Source: Arthrobacter sp. MAHUQ-56
GTDB taxonomy: Bacteria; Actinomycetota; Actinomycetes; Actinomycetales; Micrococcaceae
Direction: 5' to 3'
Assembly (NCBI RefSeq): GCF_019710585.1
Contig: NZ_JAIFZQ010000004.1
Coordinates: 62,001 to 126,000, forward strand
DNA: 64,000 nucleotides
This document shows, piece by piece, positions 26,650-35,281 of this stretch. The translations under genes and the position numbers were made by a program. The notes below the pieces were generated by a model. The model was not told the DNA's origin. It saw only the letters and a program-made list of their open reading frames with translations, and ran no database searches. Position 1 is the stretch's first letter. The number at the start of each line of letters is the position of its first letter.

Positions 26650-27237
26650 TTGAGCAGTTCCCAGGATTCGTACCAGCCTGGCCCGGCGGGCTCCCTGCCT
26701 CGGCAGCTGCCCCCAGTGCCGGAGCAGCCGGCACCGTTTGGTCCAGCCGTCGGCGCTGGAGGGGGATGGCCGGGCCAGGGGCAGCTGCCCGGGGAACGCA
26801 CGCGCGCACGAAGCCGGCGGAAGCTGTGGATCATCCTGGGCAGCATCGGCGCGGTGCTGCTGCTGGTGGTCCTCGGCGTCGTCATCCTGGTCAACGTGGT
26901 GGGCGGCGCCGCCAGCCAGGCCAAGGGACTCGCCGACGACTTCACCAAGAAGGTGATCGCCGGCGACACCTCCGCCGCCTACGACGACTACCTGGACCCC
27001 GCGCTGCAGGAGCAGCTCTCCAAGGAGGCCTTCATGTCCGGGGTCCGAAGCCTGGGGATGGATGGTTCCTGCCGCCCCGCCTACAACGACGTCAAGGTGG
27101 CCACGAACAACGGCGTGAAATCCGCGGAAGTGGCCGGCCAGATAGCCTGCACCGGCAAGAAAGTGGACCTCGCGTACCGGTTTGAGGGCAAGGACCAGCT
27201 CCTGATGACCAGCATCAAGCTGCGGCCAGCGTCCTGA
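26650..27237 (+). CDS. Membrane-anchored hypothetical protein, DUF4878-like
   Basis: I start the gene at TTG 26650 (195 aa) because GAAAGG lies 8 nt upstream; the longer frame back to 26476 is low-complexity. The first 50 residues are proline- and glycine-rich and probably cytoplasmic. A basic patch (RTRARSRRK) and one transmembrane helix (about residues 60-82, LWIILGSIGAVLLLVVLGVV) follow. The external domain of about 110 residues begins with AKGLADDFTKKVIAGDTSAAYDDYLDPAL and contains two cysteines, resembling DUF4878/NTF2-like extracellular domains. Function is unknown. Confidence 0.65.
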   Translation: MSSSQDSYQPGPAGSLPRQLPPVPEQPAPFGPAVGAGGGWPGQGQLPGERTRARSRRKLWIILGSIGAVLLLVVLGVVILVNVVGGAASQAKGLADDFTKKVIAGDTSAAYDDYLDPALQEQLSKEAFMSGVRSLGMDGSCRPAYNDVKVATNNGVKSAEVAGQIACTGKKVDLAYRFEGKDQLLMTSIKLRPAS

Positions 27238-27373
27238 CCGCCCCGCGCAATTACCAAGGGTGCTGATCTTTCACCCATCCGCCCCTTGCCTTGGGTCCGA
27301 ATCGCTTCCGAGGGTCCCACCGGGGATCCGCAATCCGGCGGGAAACACCCGCCCAACCGGAAGGATTCGGGCC

Positions 27374-27778
27374 ATGCGCACTTCACCCAACCGCCTTGTC
27401 GCCACCATCTTCGGAGCCGTCTACCTGCTGGTGGGCCTCCTGGGTTTCGCCGTCACGTCCGGCGTCGGATTTGTGGCCACGGAGGGCGCGAACCTCATCA
27501 TCTTCGAAGTCAACCCGCTGCATAACGTCATCCACCTTGCCATCGGCGCCGCACTGCTCTTCGCGGGCCTCCGCGGGACGGACACGGCACGCACCGTGAA
27601 CGCCTCCGTCGGCGCCGTCTACCTGCTGGTCGGCATCCTGGGGCTGTTCCTGCTGAACTCGCCGCTGAACATCATCGCGTTGAACGGTGCCGACAACGTG
27701 CTCCACCTCGCCAGCGCCGTACTCCTGCTGGGCGTGGGCCTGTCCCTGGACAAGTCTCCGGCCGCTGCACGCGCCTAG
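27374..27778 (+). CDS. DUF4383 family membrane protein
   Basis: The 134-aa protein starts at ATG 27374 behind AAGGA. It has four transmembrane segments arranged as two similar halves, each beginning with a VYLLVGxLG pattern (residues about 13-22 and 80-89) and containing HNVIHLAIGA or DNVLHLASAV. This duplicated pattern is the DUF4383 signature. No function is known. It is followed 1 nt later by another membrane-protein gene. Confidence 0.8.
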   Translation: MRTSPNRLVATIFGAVYLLVGLLGFAVTSGVGFVATEGANLIIFEVNPLHNVIHLAIGAALLFAGLRGTDTARTVNASVGAVYLLVGILGLFLLNSPLNIIALNGADNVLHLASAVLLLGVGLSLDKSPAAARA

Positions 27779-27779
27779 C

Positions 27780-28436
27780 ATGGCCATGCTCCGGCCGGCA
27801 CGTCCTTCAGCCCCGGCATTTCCGACAGCCAAGGCGGCACCTCCGGCCCAGGCGGAAGCCCCGGCCCCGGCAGATGCCGGCGTCCGCCTGGTCGCCGGGT
27901 TCGCGGGCTTCGGCGCGGGGTCGGTGAACCTGGCCATTTCGTCCAGCATCCTGGCCGGCGGCGCCGGATTCGGGGAACCACTGCCGTTCCTGGCCGGTGG
28001 CCTCGCCGGGATCTGGGGTGCCGTGCTGCTGGCAGCAACCGTGGCGTTCCTCGCCAGGGGCAGCCTGGCGGGGAACCGGTGGGCCCGGCCTCCGCTCGGT
28101 GCGGCAGCGGGCCTGCACGTTGCCGCCGTCGTCTTCGGAACGCCCGGCGCTCCGGGGCTTGTCCTGACCCAGCTTTCGGCACTGCTGCTGACGCTCATGG
28201 TGATCGCGTCGCTGGCGTGGCTGGGCCGTGACACTGCAAGGCGGGGAACATCGCGGACCGCGGTACCACCAGCCACACGAGGGCCGGGCCGCCTGCTCCT
28301 TGGCGCCTTCGCCGGGGCAGTCCTGGTGGCGGGAATTACGACGCCGGGACTCGCCGCATCGGCGGCCGGCCAGCATGCCGTGCCGCACGGCGGCCACGGG
28401 ACCACCTTGCCAGGCAACGGGCACCACCAGCGCTAG
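27780..28436 (+). CDS. Hypothetical membrane protein with His-rich tail
   Basis: This 218-aa protein starts at ATG 27780, 1 nt after the DUF4383 gene stop; an ATG two codons later is possible. After a Pro/Ala-rich start it has four to five hydrophobic segments (about 40-60, 68-88, 103-120, 125-145 and 172-190). It ends in a histidine-rich tail (GQHAVPHGGHGTT...GNGHHQR) that could bind metal. I do not recognise a family. A strong bidirectional terminator follows. Confidence 0.6.
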   Translation: MAMLRPARPSAPAFPTAKAAPPAQAEAPAPADAGVRLVAGFAGFGAGSVNLAISSSILAGGAGFGEPLPFLAGGLAGIWGAVLLAATVAFLARGSLAGNRWARPPLGAAAGLHVAAVVFGTPGAPGLVLTQLSALLLTLMVIASLAWLGRDTARRGTSRTAVPPATRGPGRLLLGAFAGAVLVAGITTPGLAASAAGQHAVPHGGHGTTLPGNGHHQR

Positions 28437-28460
28437 AAAAGGCTCCGGGTGGCGCAGCGA

Positions 28461-28499
28461 AAGAGCCTCCGTACCGCTTCCCGCGGCACGGAGGCTCTT
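28461..28499. terminator. Bidirectional terminator between convergent genes
   Basis: Perfect 12-bp arms (AAGAGCCTCCGT / ACGGAGGCTCTT) continue inward after one mismatch with CCGC/GCGG around a TTCCC loop. It separates the plus-strand gene ending at 28436 from the ActP-like gene ending at 28541. Confidence 0.8.
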
Positions 28500-28540
28500 C
28501 CTGTTATCCTGCCGGGCGGTGCCCCTGCAGGACAGCGTCC

Positions 28541-30157
28541 CTAGTGGTCCACTGCCTTCTCGGCGCCGATTCCCGTCAGGGACCGGACTTCCATTTCGGC
28601 CTGCTTTGCCGGGTCCTCGCTCCTCTTGTCCAGGGTGGTGCCCAACCAGCCCAGGAAGAAGGCCAGCGGAATGGATACGATGCCGGGGTTGCTGAGCGGG
28701 AAGAGCGCAAAGTTGGCGCCGGGGATCATCGAGGTCTTCGCACCGGACACCACCGGCGAGAAGACGATCAGCAGGATCGCGGCCGCCAGCCCGCCGTACA
28801 TGCTCCACACGGCGCCCTGGGTGGTGAATTTCCGCCAGAACAGCGAGTAGATGATGGTGGGCAGGTTGGCCGAAGCGGCAACGGCGAAGGCCAGCGCCAC
28901 CAGGAAGGCGACGTTCTGCCCGTTGGCGAAGATGCCACCCAGGATGGCCAGCACGCCGATGACCACGACGGTGCGCCGCGCCACGCGGACCTCGGTGGCG
29001 GCGTCGGCCTTGCCCTTGGCGATGACGTTGGCGTAGATATCGTGGGCGAAGGATGCCGCCGCCGTGATGGTCAGGCCGGCAACCACCGCCAGGATGGTGG
29101 CGAAGGCGACCGCGGAGATGAAGCCGAGCAGCAGCGGCCCACCCAGGTGGAACGCCAGCAGCGGGGCGGCTGCGTTGACGCCGCCGGGTGCGGACTTGAT
29201 GGTGTCCGCCCCCACCAGGGCCGCGGCGCCGTACCCCAGCACCAGGGTGAAGAGGTAGAAGAGCCCGATGAGCCAGATGGACCAGACCACGGACTTGCGC
29301 GCTTCCTTGGCCGTGGGGACGGTGTAGAAGCGCATCAGGACGTGCGGCAGTGCTGCGGTGCCAAGCACCAGCGCCAGGCCCAGGGACATGAAGTCGAGCT
29401 TGGAGGTATCGGACTTGCCGTACTGCAGGCCCGGGTTGAGCACAGCCGGGTTGTTGGCCGTCTCTACGGCGCCGCCCAGCAGGCTGGAGAGGTTGAAGCC
29501 GTAGATGGCCAGGACCCACAGGGTCATGACGGCTGCGCCGGCGATCAGGAGCATGGCCTTGATGATCTGGACCCAGGTGGTGCCCTTCATGCCGCCGATC
29601 AGGACGTACATGATCATGAGGGCGCCGACGACGATGATCACCAGCGCCTGTCCGCCCCAGTCGCTGATGCCCAGCAGCAGGGAGATCAGGCTGCCTGCGC
29701 CGGCCATCTGCGCCAGGAGGTAGAAGAAGCAGACCGCGAGGGTGGAAATGGCCGCCGCGATCCGGACGGGGCGCTGCTTCAGCCGGAAGGACAGCACGTC
29801 CGCCATGGTGAACTTGCCGGTGTTGCGCAGAAGTTCGGCAACGAGCAGCAGTGCCACCAGCCAGGCCACCAGGAAGCCGATGGAGTACATGAATCCGTCG
29901 TAGCCGTTGATGGCGATTGCACCGGTGATGCCCAGGAAGGATGCTGCCGACAGGTAGTCGCCGGCGATGGCGGTCCCGTTCTGCGAGCCGGTGAACGACC
30001 GGCCGGCGGCGTAGTAGTCGGCGGCGGTCTTGTTGTTGCGGCTCGCGCGGAACACAATCACCATGGTCACGGCCACGAACAGGCCGAAGATGCCCATGTT
30101 CAGCAGGGTGGTGTCCTTGAGCGCGGCGACGTCCACCGCTGCGGGAATTGCGATCAT
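28541..30157 (-). CDS. actP: Sodium:solute (acetate/monocarboxylate) symporter, ActP-like
   Basis: The 538-aa SSS-family transporter has about 13 transmembrane segments. Family features include YYAAGRSFTGSQNGTAIAGDYLSAASFLGITGAIAINGYDGFMYSIGFLVAW, TALPHVLMRFYTVPTAKEARKSVVWSIWLIG and ATILAVVAGLTITAAASFAHDIYANVI, close to ActP/MctC monocarboxylate carriers. Its ATG overlaps the stop of the upstream DUF485 gene by 4 nt, the classic yjcH-actP arrangement. It likely imports acetate, propionate or pyruvate with Na+ or H+. A Crp-like site lies upstream of the pair. Confidence 0.9.
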   Translation of the reverse strand: MIAIPAAVDVAALKDTTLLNMGIFGLFVAVTMVIVFRASRNNKTAADYYAAGRSFTGSQNGTAIAGDYLSAASFLGITGAIAINGYDGFMYSIGFLVAWLVALLLVAELLRNTGKFTMADVLSFRLKQRPVRIAAAISTLAVCFFYLLAQMAGAGSLISLLLGISDWGGQALVIIVVGALMIMYVLIGGMKGTTWVQIIKAMLLIAGAAVMTLWVLAIYGFNLSSLLGGAVETANNPAVLNPGLQYGKSDTSKLDFMSLGLALVLGTAALPHVLMRFYTVPTAKEARKSVVWSIWLIGLFYLFTLVLGYGAAALVGADTIKSAPGGVNAAAPLLAFHLGGPLLLGFISAVAFATILAVVAGLTITAAASFAHDIYANVIAKGKADAATEVRVARRTVVVIGVLAILGGIFANGQNVAFLVALAFAVAASANLPTIIYSLFWRKFTTQGAVWSMYGGLAAAILLIVFSPVVSGAKTSMIPGANFALFPLSNPGIVSIPLAFFLGWLGTTLDKRSEDPAKQAEMEVRSLTGIGAEKAVDH

Positions 30158-30534
30158 TTGTTGGCTCCGCCCACTCGGTTTCCGTTCTTATCGAATTCGT
30201 GCCCCTCGATCTCGTGCCGGATCTCCGAGGCGATGGGGTCCAGCTTCTTGTTGGAGTAGTGCACGTACCAGCCGGTGATGGCGAACGTGGAGACGAACTG
30301 GAGCAGGCCGAGGATCAGGCCGATGTTGATGTTGCCCCAGACCTTGGTGGACATGAATCCCACCGCGTAGTCGGCGAGCAGGACGTAGGCGAAGTACCAC
30401 AGCAGGAAGGCCACTGCCATGGGGAAGACAAAGCTGCGGTGACGCTTGCGCAATTCCTGGAACTGCCCGGTCGACTGGACTTGTTCAAAGTCCACGGACG
30501 CCGCTGCGTCCGGAGTATGGGCATCGTGACCCAT
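30154..30534 (-). CDS. DUF485 family membrane protein (YjcH-like), ActP partner
   Basis: The 126-aa protein has two transmembrane helices (about residues 37-58 and 71-94) in the DUF485 pattern: FQELRKRHRSFVFPMAVAFLLWYFAYVLLADYAVGFM...GNINIGLILGLLQFVSTFAITGWYVHYSNKKLDP. DUF485 proteins are nearly always encoded just ahead of acetate symporters and may help their assembly or coupling. The ATG is preceded by GAGGAA. Its tail overlaps the actP start (ATGA). Confidence 0.9.
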   Translation of the reverse strand: MGHDAHTPDAAASVDFEQVQSTGQFQELRKRHRSFVFPMAVAFLLWYFAYVLLADYAVGFMSTKVWGNINIGLILGLLQFVSTFAITGWYVHYSNKKLDPIASEIRHEIEGHEFDKNGNRVGGANK

Positions 30535-30603
30535 CGTTCCTCCTCATTGAGTTGCCGGAACACACCGGGCGGCAGGCCCTGATTCGCACAGGGGCACCGC
30601 AGA

Positions 30604-30619
30604 TGTGACACCAATCACT
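30604..30619. promoter_or_regulatory. Crp/GlxR-type site upstream of the DUF485-actP operon
   Basis: TGTGACACCAATCACT matches TGTGA-N6-TCACA at 9 of 10 specified positions. It is about 70 nt upstream of the DUF485 start and about 100 nt upstream of the divergent histidine-kinase gene, so it could affect both. Confidence 0.55.
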
Positions 30620-30705
30620 TTGCCGTCCGGTTGCCATCCTGTTCCAGCACATCACCGCGGCCGTCGCTCAACGGTCGCGATGCTGCGGCAAACGGTTCCC
30701 GCGGC

Positions 30706-30711
30706 TACGCT
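30706..30711 (+). promoter_or_regulatory. Putative -10 element (TACGCT) for a leaderless histidine-kinase mRNA
   Basis: TACGCT fits TANNNT and ends 7 nt before ATG 30719. This supports the shorter start for the kinase. Confidence 0.4.
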
Positions 30712-30718
30712 GGGCACC

Positions 30719-31900
30719 ATGCCGGACTCCCCCCTCCTGACCGCTGCGGCCGTGGCGGTGATCGCGATGTCGATTGCCGTCGTCGTCGCCGTGGGCCTGA
30801 AGGTGCTGCGCTCCTTCCGGGAGCTGGGCACCGACGCAGAACGCGCCACCTACCACACGCTCCACGCCGCGTCGCAGGCGGGGCAGCACCTGCGGCGCGG
30901 CCTCAACCCCGCAGGTGCCGCGAAGGCCAGCCGGCAACTGCGGGCCCTGCTGGGCTGCGAGGCCCTGGCCATCACGGACACCAACGGAGTCCTGGCGTGG
31001 GACGGGGCCCAGGACGACGCCGGGACGGACCTGATGGAGCTGGCCTCGAGTGTGCTGGCCTCGGGCAGGGCGGCCGTGCTCCCCGCCGGCCCGGAAGGAA
31101 CGGGCGGTGCGCTGGCCGCGGTGATCTCCCCGGTGCGGGCCGGCAGCCGCGTGGCCGGCGTCGTCGCGGCGTTCGCACCCTCGGCCGGCGCGGGCCTGGT
31201 CCGGGCCACGGGAGAGGTGGCCGACTGGGTAGCCGCCCAGGTCGAACTGGCGGAACTGGACGCGTCCCGCACCCTGCTGATGGAAGCCGAGGTGCGCGCG
31301 CTCCGGGCCCAGATCAGCCCCCACTTCATCTACAACTCACTCAACGCCATCGCATCCTTCATTAATACAGACCCGGCGCGGGCTCGGGAGCTGGTGGTGG
31401 AGTTCGCGGATTTCACCCGGTACTCCTTCCGCCGGCACGGCGACTTCACCACCCTTGCCGAGGAGCTCCGCTGCATCGACCGCTACCTGCTGCTCGAACG
31501 CGCCAGGTTCGGCGAGCGCGTCCAGGTCAGCCTTCGGGTGGCCCCGGAAGTGCTGGGCACGGTCATTCCCTTCCTCAGCCTCCAGCCGCTGGTGGAGAAC
31601 GCTGTCCGGCACGGGCTCGAGGCCAAGGAGGGGCCGGGGCACATCAGCATCACGGCCGAGGACGCCGGAGCCTTCGCCGAGGTGACCATCGAGGACGACG
31701 GCGTGGGCATGGACCCCGGGCACCTGCGGTCCATGCTGGCGGGCCACACCGACGGGGACCACGTGGGGCTGCGGAACGTGGATGCTCGGCTCCGCCAGGT
31801 GTACGGCAATGACCACGGACTGGTGATTGAAACCGCCCCCGGCGAAGGCACGCTGATCACCATGCGGGTGCCGAAATCCCAGCCCGGGCACGACGCGTAA
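30719..31900 (+). CDS. LytS/YpdA-type sensor histidine kinase
   Basis: The 393-aa kinase has one N-terminal transmembrane helix (about 8-30) and a GAF-like region (about 65-175). The His_kinase domain of the LytS class has the phospho-acceptor H202 in LRAQISPHFIYNSLNAIASF. The ATPase part has LQPLVENAVRHGLE (N box), VTIEDDGVGMDP (G1) and HVGLRNVDARLRQVYG (G2). It lies 34 nt upstream of its LytTR response regulator, and both precede a symporter gene. It probably senses a carboxylate nutrient and controls uptake genes, but the ligand is unknown. Confidence 0.9.
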   Translation: MPDSPLLTAAAVAVIAMSIAVVVAVGLKVLRSFRELGTDAERATYHTLHAASQAGQHLRRGLNPAGAAKASRQLRALLGCEALAITDTNGVLAWDGAQDDAGTDLMELASSVLASGRAAVLPAGPEGTGGALAAVISPVRAGSRVAGVVAAFAPSAGAGLVRATGEVADWVAAQVELAELDASRTLLMEAEVRALRAQISPHFIYNSLNAIASFINTDPARARELVVEFADFTRYSFRRHGDFTTLAEELRCIDRYLLLERARFGERVQVSLRVAPEVLGTVIPFLSLQPLVENAVRHGLEAKEGPGHISITAEDAGAFAEVTIEDDGVGMDPGHLRSMLAGHTDGDHVGLRNVDARLRQVYGNDHGLVIETAPGEGTLITMRVPKSQPGHDA

Positions 31901-31934
31901 AGGCAGTGCCCGCCCCTGGACGTACCCTAGGAGC

Positions 31935-32651
31935 ATGATTAACGTCCTCGTCGTTGACGATGAGCTGCCTGCCGTGGAGGAACTGGCATTCCTGCTGGGC
32001 AGGGATGAGCGCGTTGGCAGGATCCAGCGGGCAACCTCCGGCAGCGAGGCCCTCCTTGCGCTGTCCGCGGGCGGCATCGACGCCGTCTTCCTGGACATCC
32101 ACATGCCGGCGGTGTCCGGGCTGGACATAGCGGCAGCCATCGCCAGGAGCAGCAATCCGCCGGTGGTGGTTTTCGTTACCGCGGATGAGGAGCATGCCTT
32201 GGCGGCGTTTGAGCTGGCTGCCGTGGATTACCTGCTCAAGCCGGTCCGGGCCGAACGCCTGGCCCGTTCTGTGGCCCGGATCTGTGAACTGCGCGACGGC
32301 GGGGCCGCGCCGGAGATGATCACCGTGGACCAGGGCGGGACCACCAGGATGATCCGGCGGGACGACGTCACGTACGTCCAGGCGCAGGGGGACTATGCGC
32401 GGCTCCACACCGCCGACGCCAGCTACCTTATCCGCGTGCCGCTGGCAGACCTGGAGCAGCAATGGGCCGACGCGGGCTTCATCCGTACCCACCGCTCCTA
32501 CCTGGTGGCCCTCAAGCATGTGTCTTCGATGAAGCTGGCCGCCGACGGGCCCCGCGTGACCGTGGCCGGCGCGGGCCTGCCGATCAGCCGTCGCCACCTG
32601 CCCACGGTGCGGGAGAGGCTGGAAGCCACCAGGATCAGGCCGCACTCATGA
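31935..32651 (+). CDS. LytTR-domain response regulator
   Basis: This 238-aa regulator has a receiver domain with acidic residues D8-D9, phospho-acceptor D54 in VFLDIHMP and the conserved lysine in DYLLKPV. The C-terminal LytTR DNA-binding domain follows (about 130-235, VTYVQAQGDYARLHTADASYLIRVPLADLEQQW...FIRTHRSYLVAL). It is the partner of the kinase just upstream. Its stop overlaps the next start (ATGA), so the two-component system and the transport genes are translationally linked. Confidence 0.92.
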   Translation: MINVLVVDDELPAVEELAFLLGRDERVGRIQRATSGSEALLALSAGGIDAVFLDIHMPAVSGLDIAAAIARSSNPPVVVFVTADEEHALAAFELAAVDYLLKPVRAERLARSVARICELRDGGAAPEMITVDQGGTTRMIRRDDVTYVQAQGDYARLHTADASYLIRVPLADLEQQWADAGFIRTHRSYLVALKHVSSMKLAADGPRVTVAGAGLPISRRHLPTVRERLEATRIRPHS

Positions 32652-33046
32652 CCCGGGTCCGGGTGACCGCCCCGCACACGGCACAGGGTATTCCGGCGCG
32701 GACACCGGGCCAGCGCATCCCGAACCAGCGCACGGCAGGGCCGCTGGAATCCCGGGAAGCCGCGCAGGACTCGGAGGTGGGCCAGGTTTTCGTCCGGTCC
32801 CTGATCAGGTCCCAGCTGCGGCTGGCCCTGGTGGTGGCCGGCGGCTTCTTGCTGATCCTCGCCGCGTTCCCGCTGGTGCTGGTCCTGGTCCCGGGCCTTG
32901 CCGAGTCGGGAATTGCCGGCATTCCCTTCGGGTGGCTGCTGCTGGGCGTCGGGACCTACCCCGTGATCGGGCTTAGTGCATGGCTGTACGTCCGGACGGC
33001 GGCGCGAAATGAGGCGCGCTACCGCGACCTGGCTGGCGAACAATGA
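32648..33046 (+). CDS. Small membrane protein, DUF485-like symporter partner
   Basis: The 132-aa protein starts at ATG 32648, overlapping the response-regulator stop by 4 nt. After a basic 55-residue N-terminus it has VGQVFVRSLIRSQLRLALVVAGGFLLILAAFPLVLVLVPGL and a second helix, IPFGWLLLGVGTYPVIGLSAWLYVRTAARNEARYRDL. This matches the two-helix pattern of DUF485/YjcH partners but is divergent. It precedes the symporter by 37 nt, so it probably plays the same accessory role. Confidence 0.75.
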   Translation: MTRVRVTAPHTAQGIPARTPGQRIPNQRTAGPLESREAAQDSEVGQVFVRSLIRSQLRLALVVAGGFLLILAAFPLVLVLVPGLAESGIAGIPFGWLLLGVGTYPVIGLSAWLYVRTAARNEARYRDLAGEQ

Positions 33047-33083
33047 CTCGGGGAACAATCTACCGGCGTGCGGCGGGGACCGG

Positions 33084-34550
33084 GTGAGCGCCGGCGTCGC
33101 ACTCGCCGCCATTGCCGTGGTGACCGTAGCTACCGCCGTCATCGGCTTCTACGGGCTGCGCATCTCGCGGACTACCAGCGACTTCTACGTTGCCTCACGG
33201 ACGGTCCGTCCCTGGTGGAACGCCTCCGCAATCGGAGGTGAATACCTCTCCGCCGCCAGTTTCCTGGGCGTGGCAGGACTCATCCTGCTCTCGGGTACCG
33301 ACGCCCTCTGGTTTCCCGTGGGATACACCGCCGGCTACCTGATGCTGCTGCTCTTCGTCGCCGCTCCGCTGCGCCGTTCCGGGGCCTACACCATCCCGGA
33401 CTTCACCGAGGCCCGGCTGGCATCGCCCGCAGTCCGAAGAGTCACCAGCCTGGCCGTGGTGACTGTGGGGTGGCTGTACATCGTTCCCCAGCTGCACGGC
33501 GCGGCGCTCACCATCCGCATCGCCACCGGCCTGCCCTCATGGGTCGGCTCGGTGGCTGTCGTGGTGGTGGTCTGCCTGACGGTGGTGGCCGGCGGGATGC
33601 GGTCCATCACCTTCGTCCAGGCGTTCCAGTACTGGCTCAAGCTGACGGCCCTGGCCGTGCCCATCCTGTTCATCATCTTCGTGCTCGCCGGGAACGAGAC
33701 GGAGCCGCTGGCCGCGCCCGCTGCCAACCCCACCGGTGCCCCGCCCGCCGGGCTGTACCAGAACGTGTCCCTGCTGGTGGCCCTGCTCTTCGGCACTCTC
33801 GGCCTGCCGCACGTGCTGGTCCGTTTCTATACCAATCCGGATGGGCATTCAGCGCGCCGTACCACCCTGATCGTGCTGGGACTGCTGTCCGTCTTCTACC
33901 TGTTTCCCACCGCCTACGGGCTGGTGGCCCGCGTGTTCGCGCCCGGCCTGGCCCGCGCCGGACAGCCCGACGCCATGGTGCTGCTCCTGCCGGGACAACT
34001 GTTGGGCGGGGTGGCCGGCGATCTGCTCTCCGCCCTCGTCGTGGCCGGGGCCTTCGCCGCGTTCCTGTCCACCACGTCGGGACTGGTGGTGTCCCTGGCG
34101 GGTGTCATCAGCCAGGACGTGCTGGGCGGCAGTGTCCGGGGGTTCCGGCTCGCCGCCGTCATGGCCGTCGTCGTTCCGCTGGGCTTTGCCTTCATGACCG
34201 ACTCCCTGGCCCTGGCCGGAAGCGTCGGTCTGGTGTTTGCCTTCACCGCTTCCACTGTCTGCCCGGTGCTCCTCCTGGGCATCTGGTGGCGGGGCCTGAC
34301 GGATGCCGGTGCCATCGCCGGCATGCTGACCGGCGGAGTGCTGTGCGGCGGGGCCATGGTCGTCGGTGCCGTCGCCGGCACCGGCCAGACACCTCCGTGG
34401 CTGGCGCAGCCCGCGGCCTGGACCGTGCCCGCGGCCTTCGCCGTCATGGTCGTTGTTTCCCGGGCCACCGCCCACCGCGTACCCGCATCGATGCCGCGGA
34501 TCATGACCCGGCTGCATACCCCGGAACGGCCCCTGGCAACGGAACGGTAA
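33084..34550 (+). CDS. Sodium:solute symporter family protein (second ActP-like carrier)
   Basis: The 488-aa transporter starts at GTG 33084 behind GGGGA; the frame continues upstream into the preceding gene without conserved sequence. About 13 transmembrane segments are visible. SSS family motifs include SDFYVASRTVRPWWNASAIGGEYLSAASFLGVAGLILLSGTDALWFPVGYTAGYLML, LFGTLGLPHVLVRFYTNPDGHSARR and AFAAFLSTTSGLVVSLAGVISQD. It is a distant paralogue of the ActP-like protein at 28541-30157 on the opposite strand. Co-location with a LytS/LytTR pair suggests nutrient-regulated carboxylate uptake. Confidence 0.88.
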   Translation: MSAGVALAAIAVVTVATAVIGFYGLRISRTTSDFYVASRTVRPWWNASAIGGEYLSAASFLGVAGLILLSGTDALWFPVGYTAGYLMLLLFVAAPLRRSGAYTIPDFTEARLASPAVRRVTSLAVVTVGWLYIVPQLHGAALTIRIATGLPSWVGSVAVVVVVCLTVVAGGMRSITFVQAFQYWLKLTALAVPILFIIFVLAGNETEPLAAPAANPTGAPPAGLYQNVSLLVALLFGTLGLPHVLVRFYTNPDGHSARRTTLIVLGLLSVFYLFPTAYGLVARVFAPGLARAGQPDAMVLLLPGQLLGGVAGDLLSALVVAGAFAAFLSTTSGLVVSLAGVISQDVLGGSVRGFRLAAVMAVVVPLGFAFMTDSLALAGSVGLVFAFTASTVCPVLLLGIWWRGLTDAGAIAGMLTGGVLCGGAMVVGAVAGTGQTPPWLAQPAAWTVPAAFAVMVVVSRATAHRVPASMPRIMTRLHTPERPLATER

Positions 34551-34569
34551 CCGGGAGGACAATGACGCC

Positions 34570-35259
34570 ATGTCCATCGACGACGGCGGAACGTCACACC
34601 GGCAGGGCGAAATCCCGGCATCCGTCCGCGCGCAGCTGCTGGCCACGGAGCACTGGGGCCTGCTGGCGTCGCGGAGCACGGCGCAGGGCGAGGTGCTGAC
34701 CCGGATCAGCATGTTCCTGACCTTCACCTCGGCAAGCGTGGTCAGCGTTGCCCTGGTGGGCCAGGCCACCGGGTTTTCGGATGATTTTGTCCTGCTGGCT
34801 GTGGCTGTCCTGTTCGTCGATGCCGCGGTGGGGCTCCTGACCCAGCTGCGGGTGGAAAACGTGGCGCACGAGGACCTGATGTACGTGACGGCGATGAACA
34901 GGCTGCGGGCCGCCTACGTGGAGCTGGACCCGGGCGTTGCCCCCTACCTGATGGCAGCCCACCATGACGACGAGGCCGGCTCGAAGCAAACCTACTATTT
35001 CTTCGGCAACCGGGGCACTTTCAGCCACGTGGCGGGTAGCAGCATGATCTTCATAACGACGGCGAACGCTGCCCTGCTTGCCGTCCTTGCAGGGCTGTTG
35101 CTGTCACTGGCGGGCAGTGGAACGGCGGTGTCAACTGTCGCGGGCGCCGTGTGCGGGGCTGCATTCCTGGCCGCGTCCGCCATACGCGGCTACCGGGGCT
35201 ACCGGGACGTCTGGCGGCGCTTTACGCCGCTCTCCCCCACCCCGCCGGGCGCGGAGTGA
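34570..35259 (+). CDS. Hypothetical membrane protein, four transmembrane segments
   Basis: This 229-aa protein has two hydrophobic pairs at about residues 45-90 and 155-200 around a soluble middle (VENVAHEDLMYVTAMNRLRAAYVELDPGVAPYLMAAHHDD...YYFFGNRGTFSHVAGSS). The pattern is seen in unnamed actinobacterial membrane proteins and I do not recognise a functional family. It starts 19 nt after the symporter gene and may be its last co-transcribed gene. It faces the DivIVA-like gene convergently. Confidence 0.65.
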   Translation: MSIDDGGTSHRQGEIPASVRAQLLATEHWGLLASRSTAQGEVLTRISMFLTFTSASVVSVALVGQATGFSDDFVLLAVAVLFVDAAVGLLTQLRVENVAHEDLMYVTAMNRLRAAYVELDPGVAPYLMAAHHDDEAGSKQTYYFFGNRGTFSHVAGSSMIFITTANAALLAVLAGLLLSLAGSGTAVSTVAGAVCGAAFLAASAIRGYRGYRDVWRRFTPLSPTPPGAE

Positions 35260-35281
35260 CAAATGTCCGGCTGGTGGCCGG

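Noticed and set aside
27807..29519. 570-codon minus-strand open frame overlapping actP and the small membrane-protein genes
   Set aside because: It runs through two supported genes and the terminator at 28461-28499 and shows no recognisable domain.
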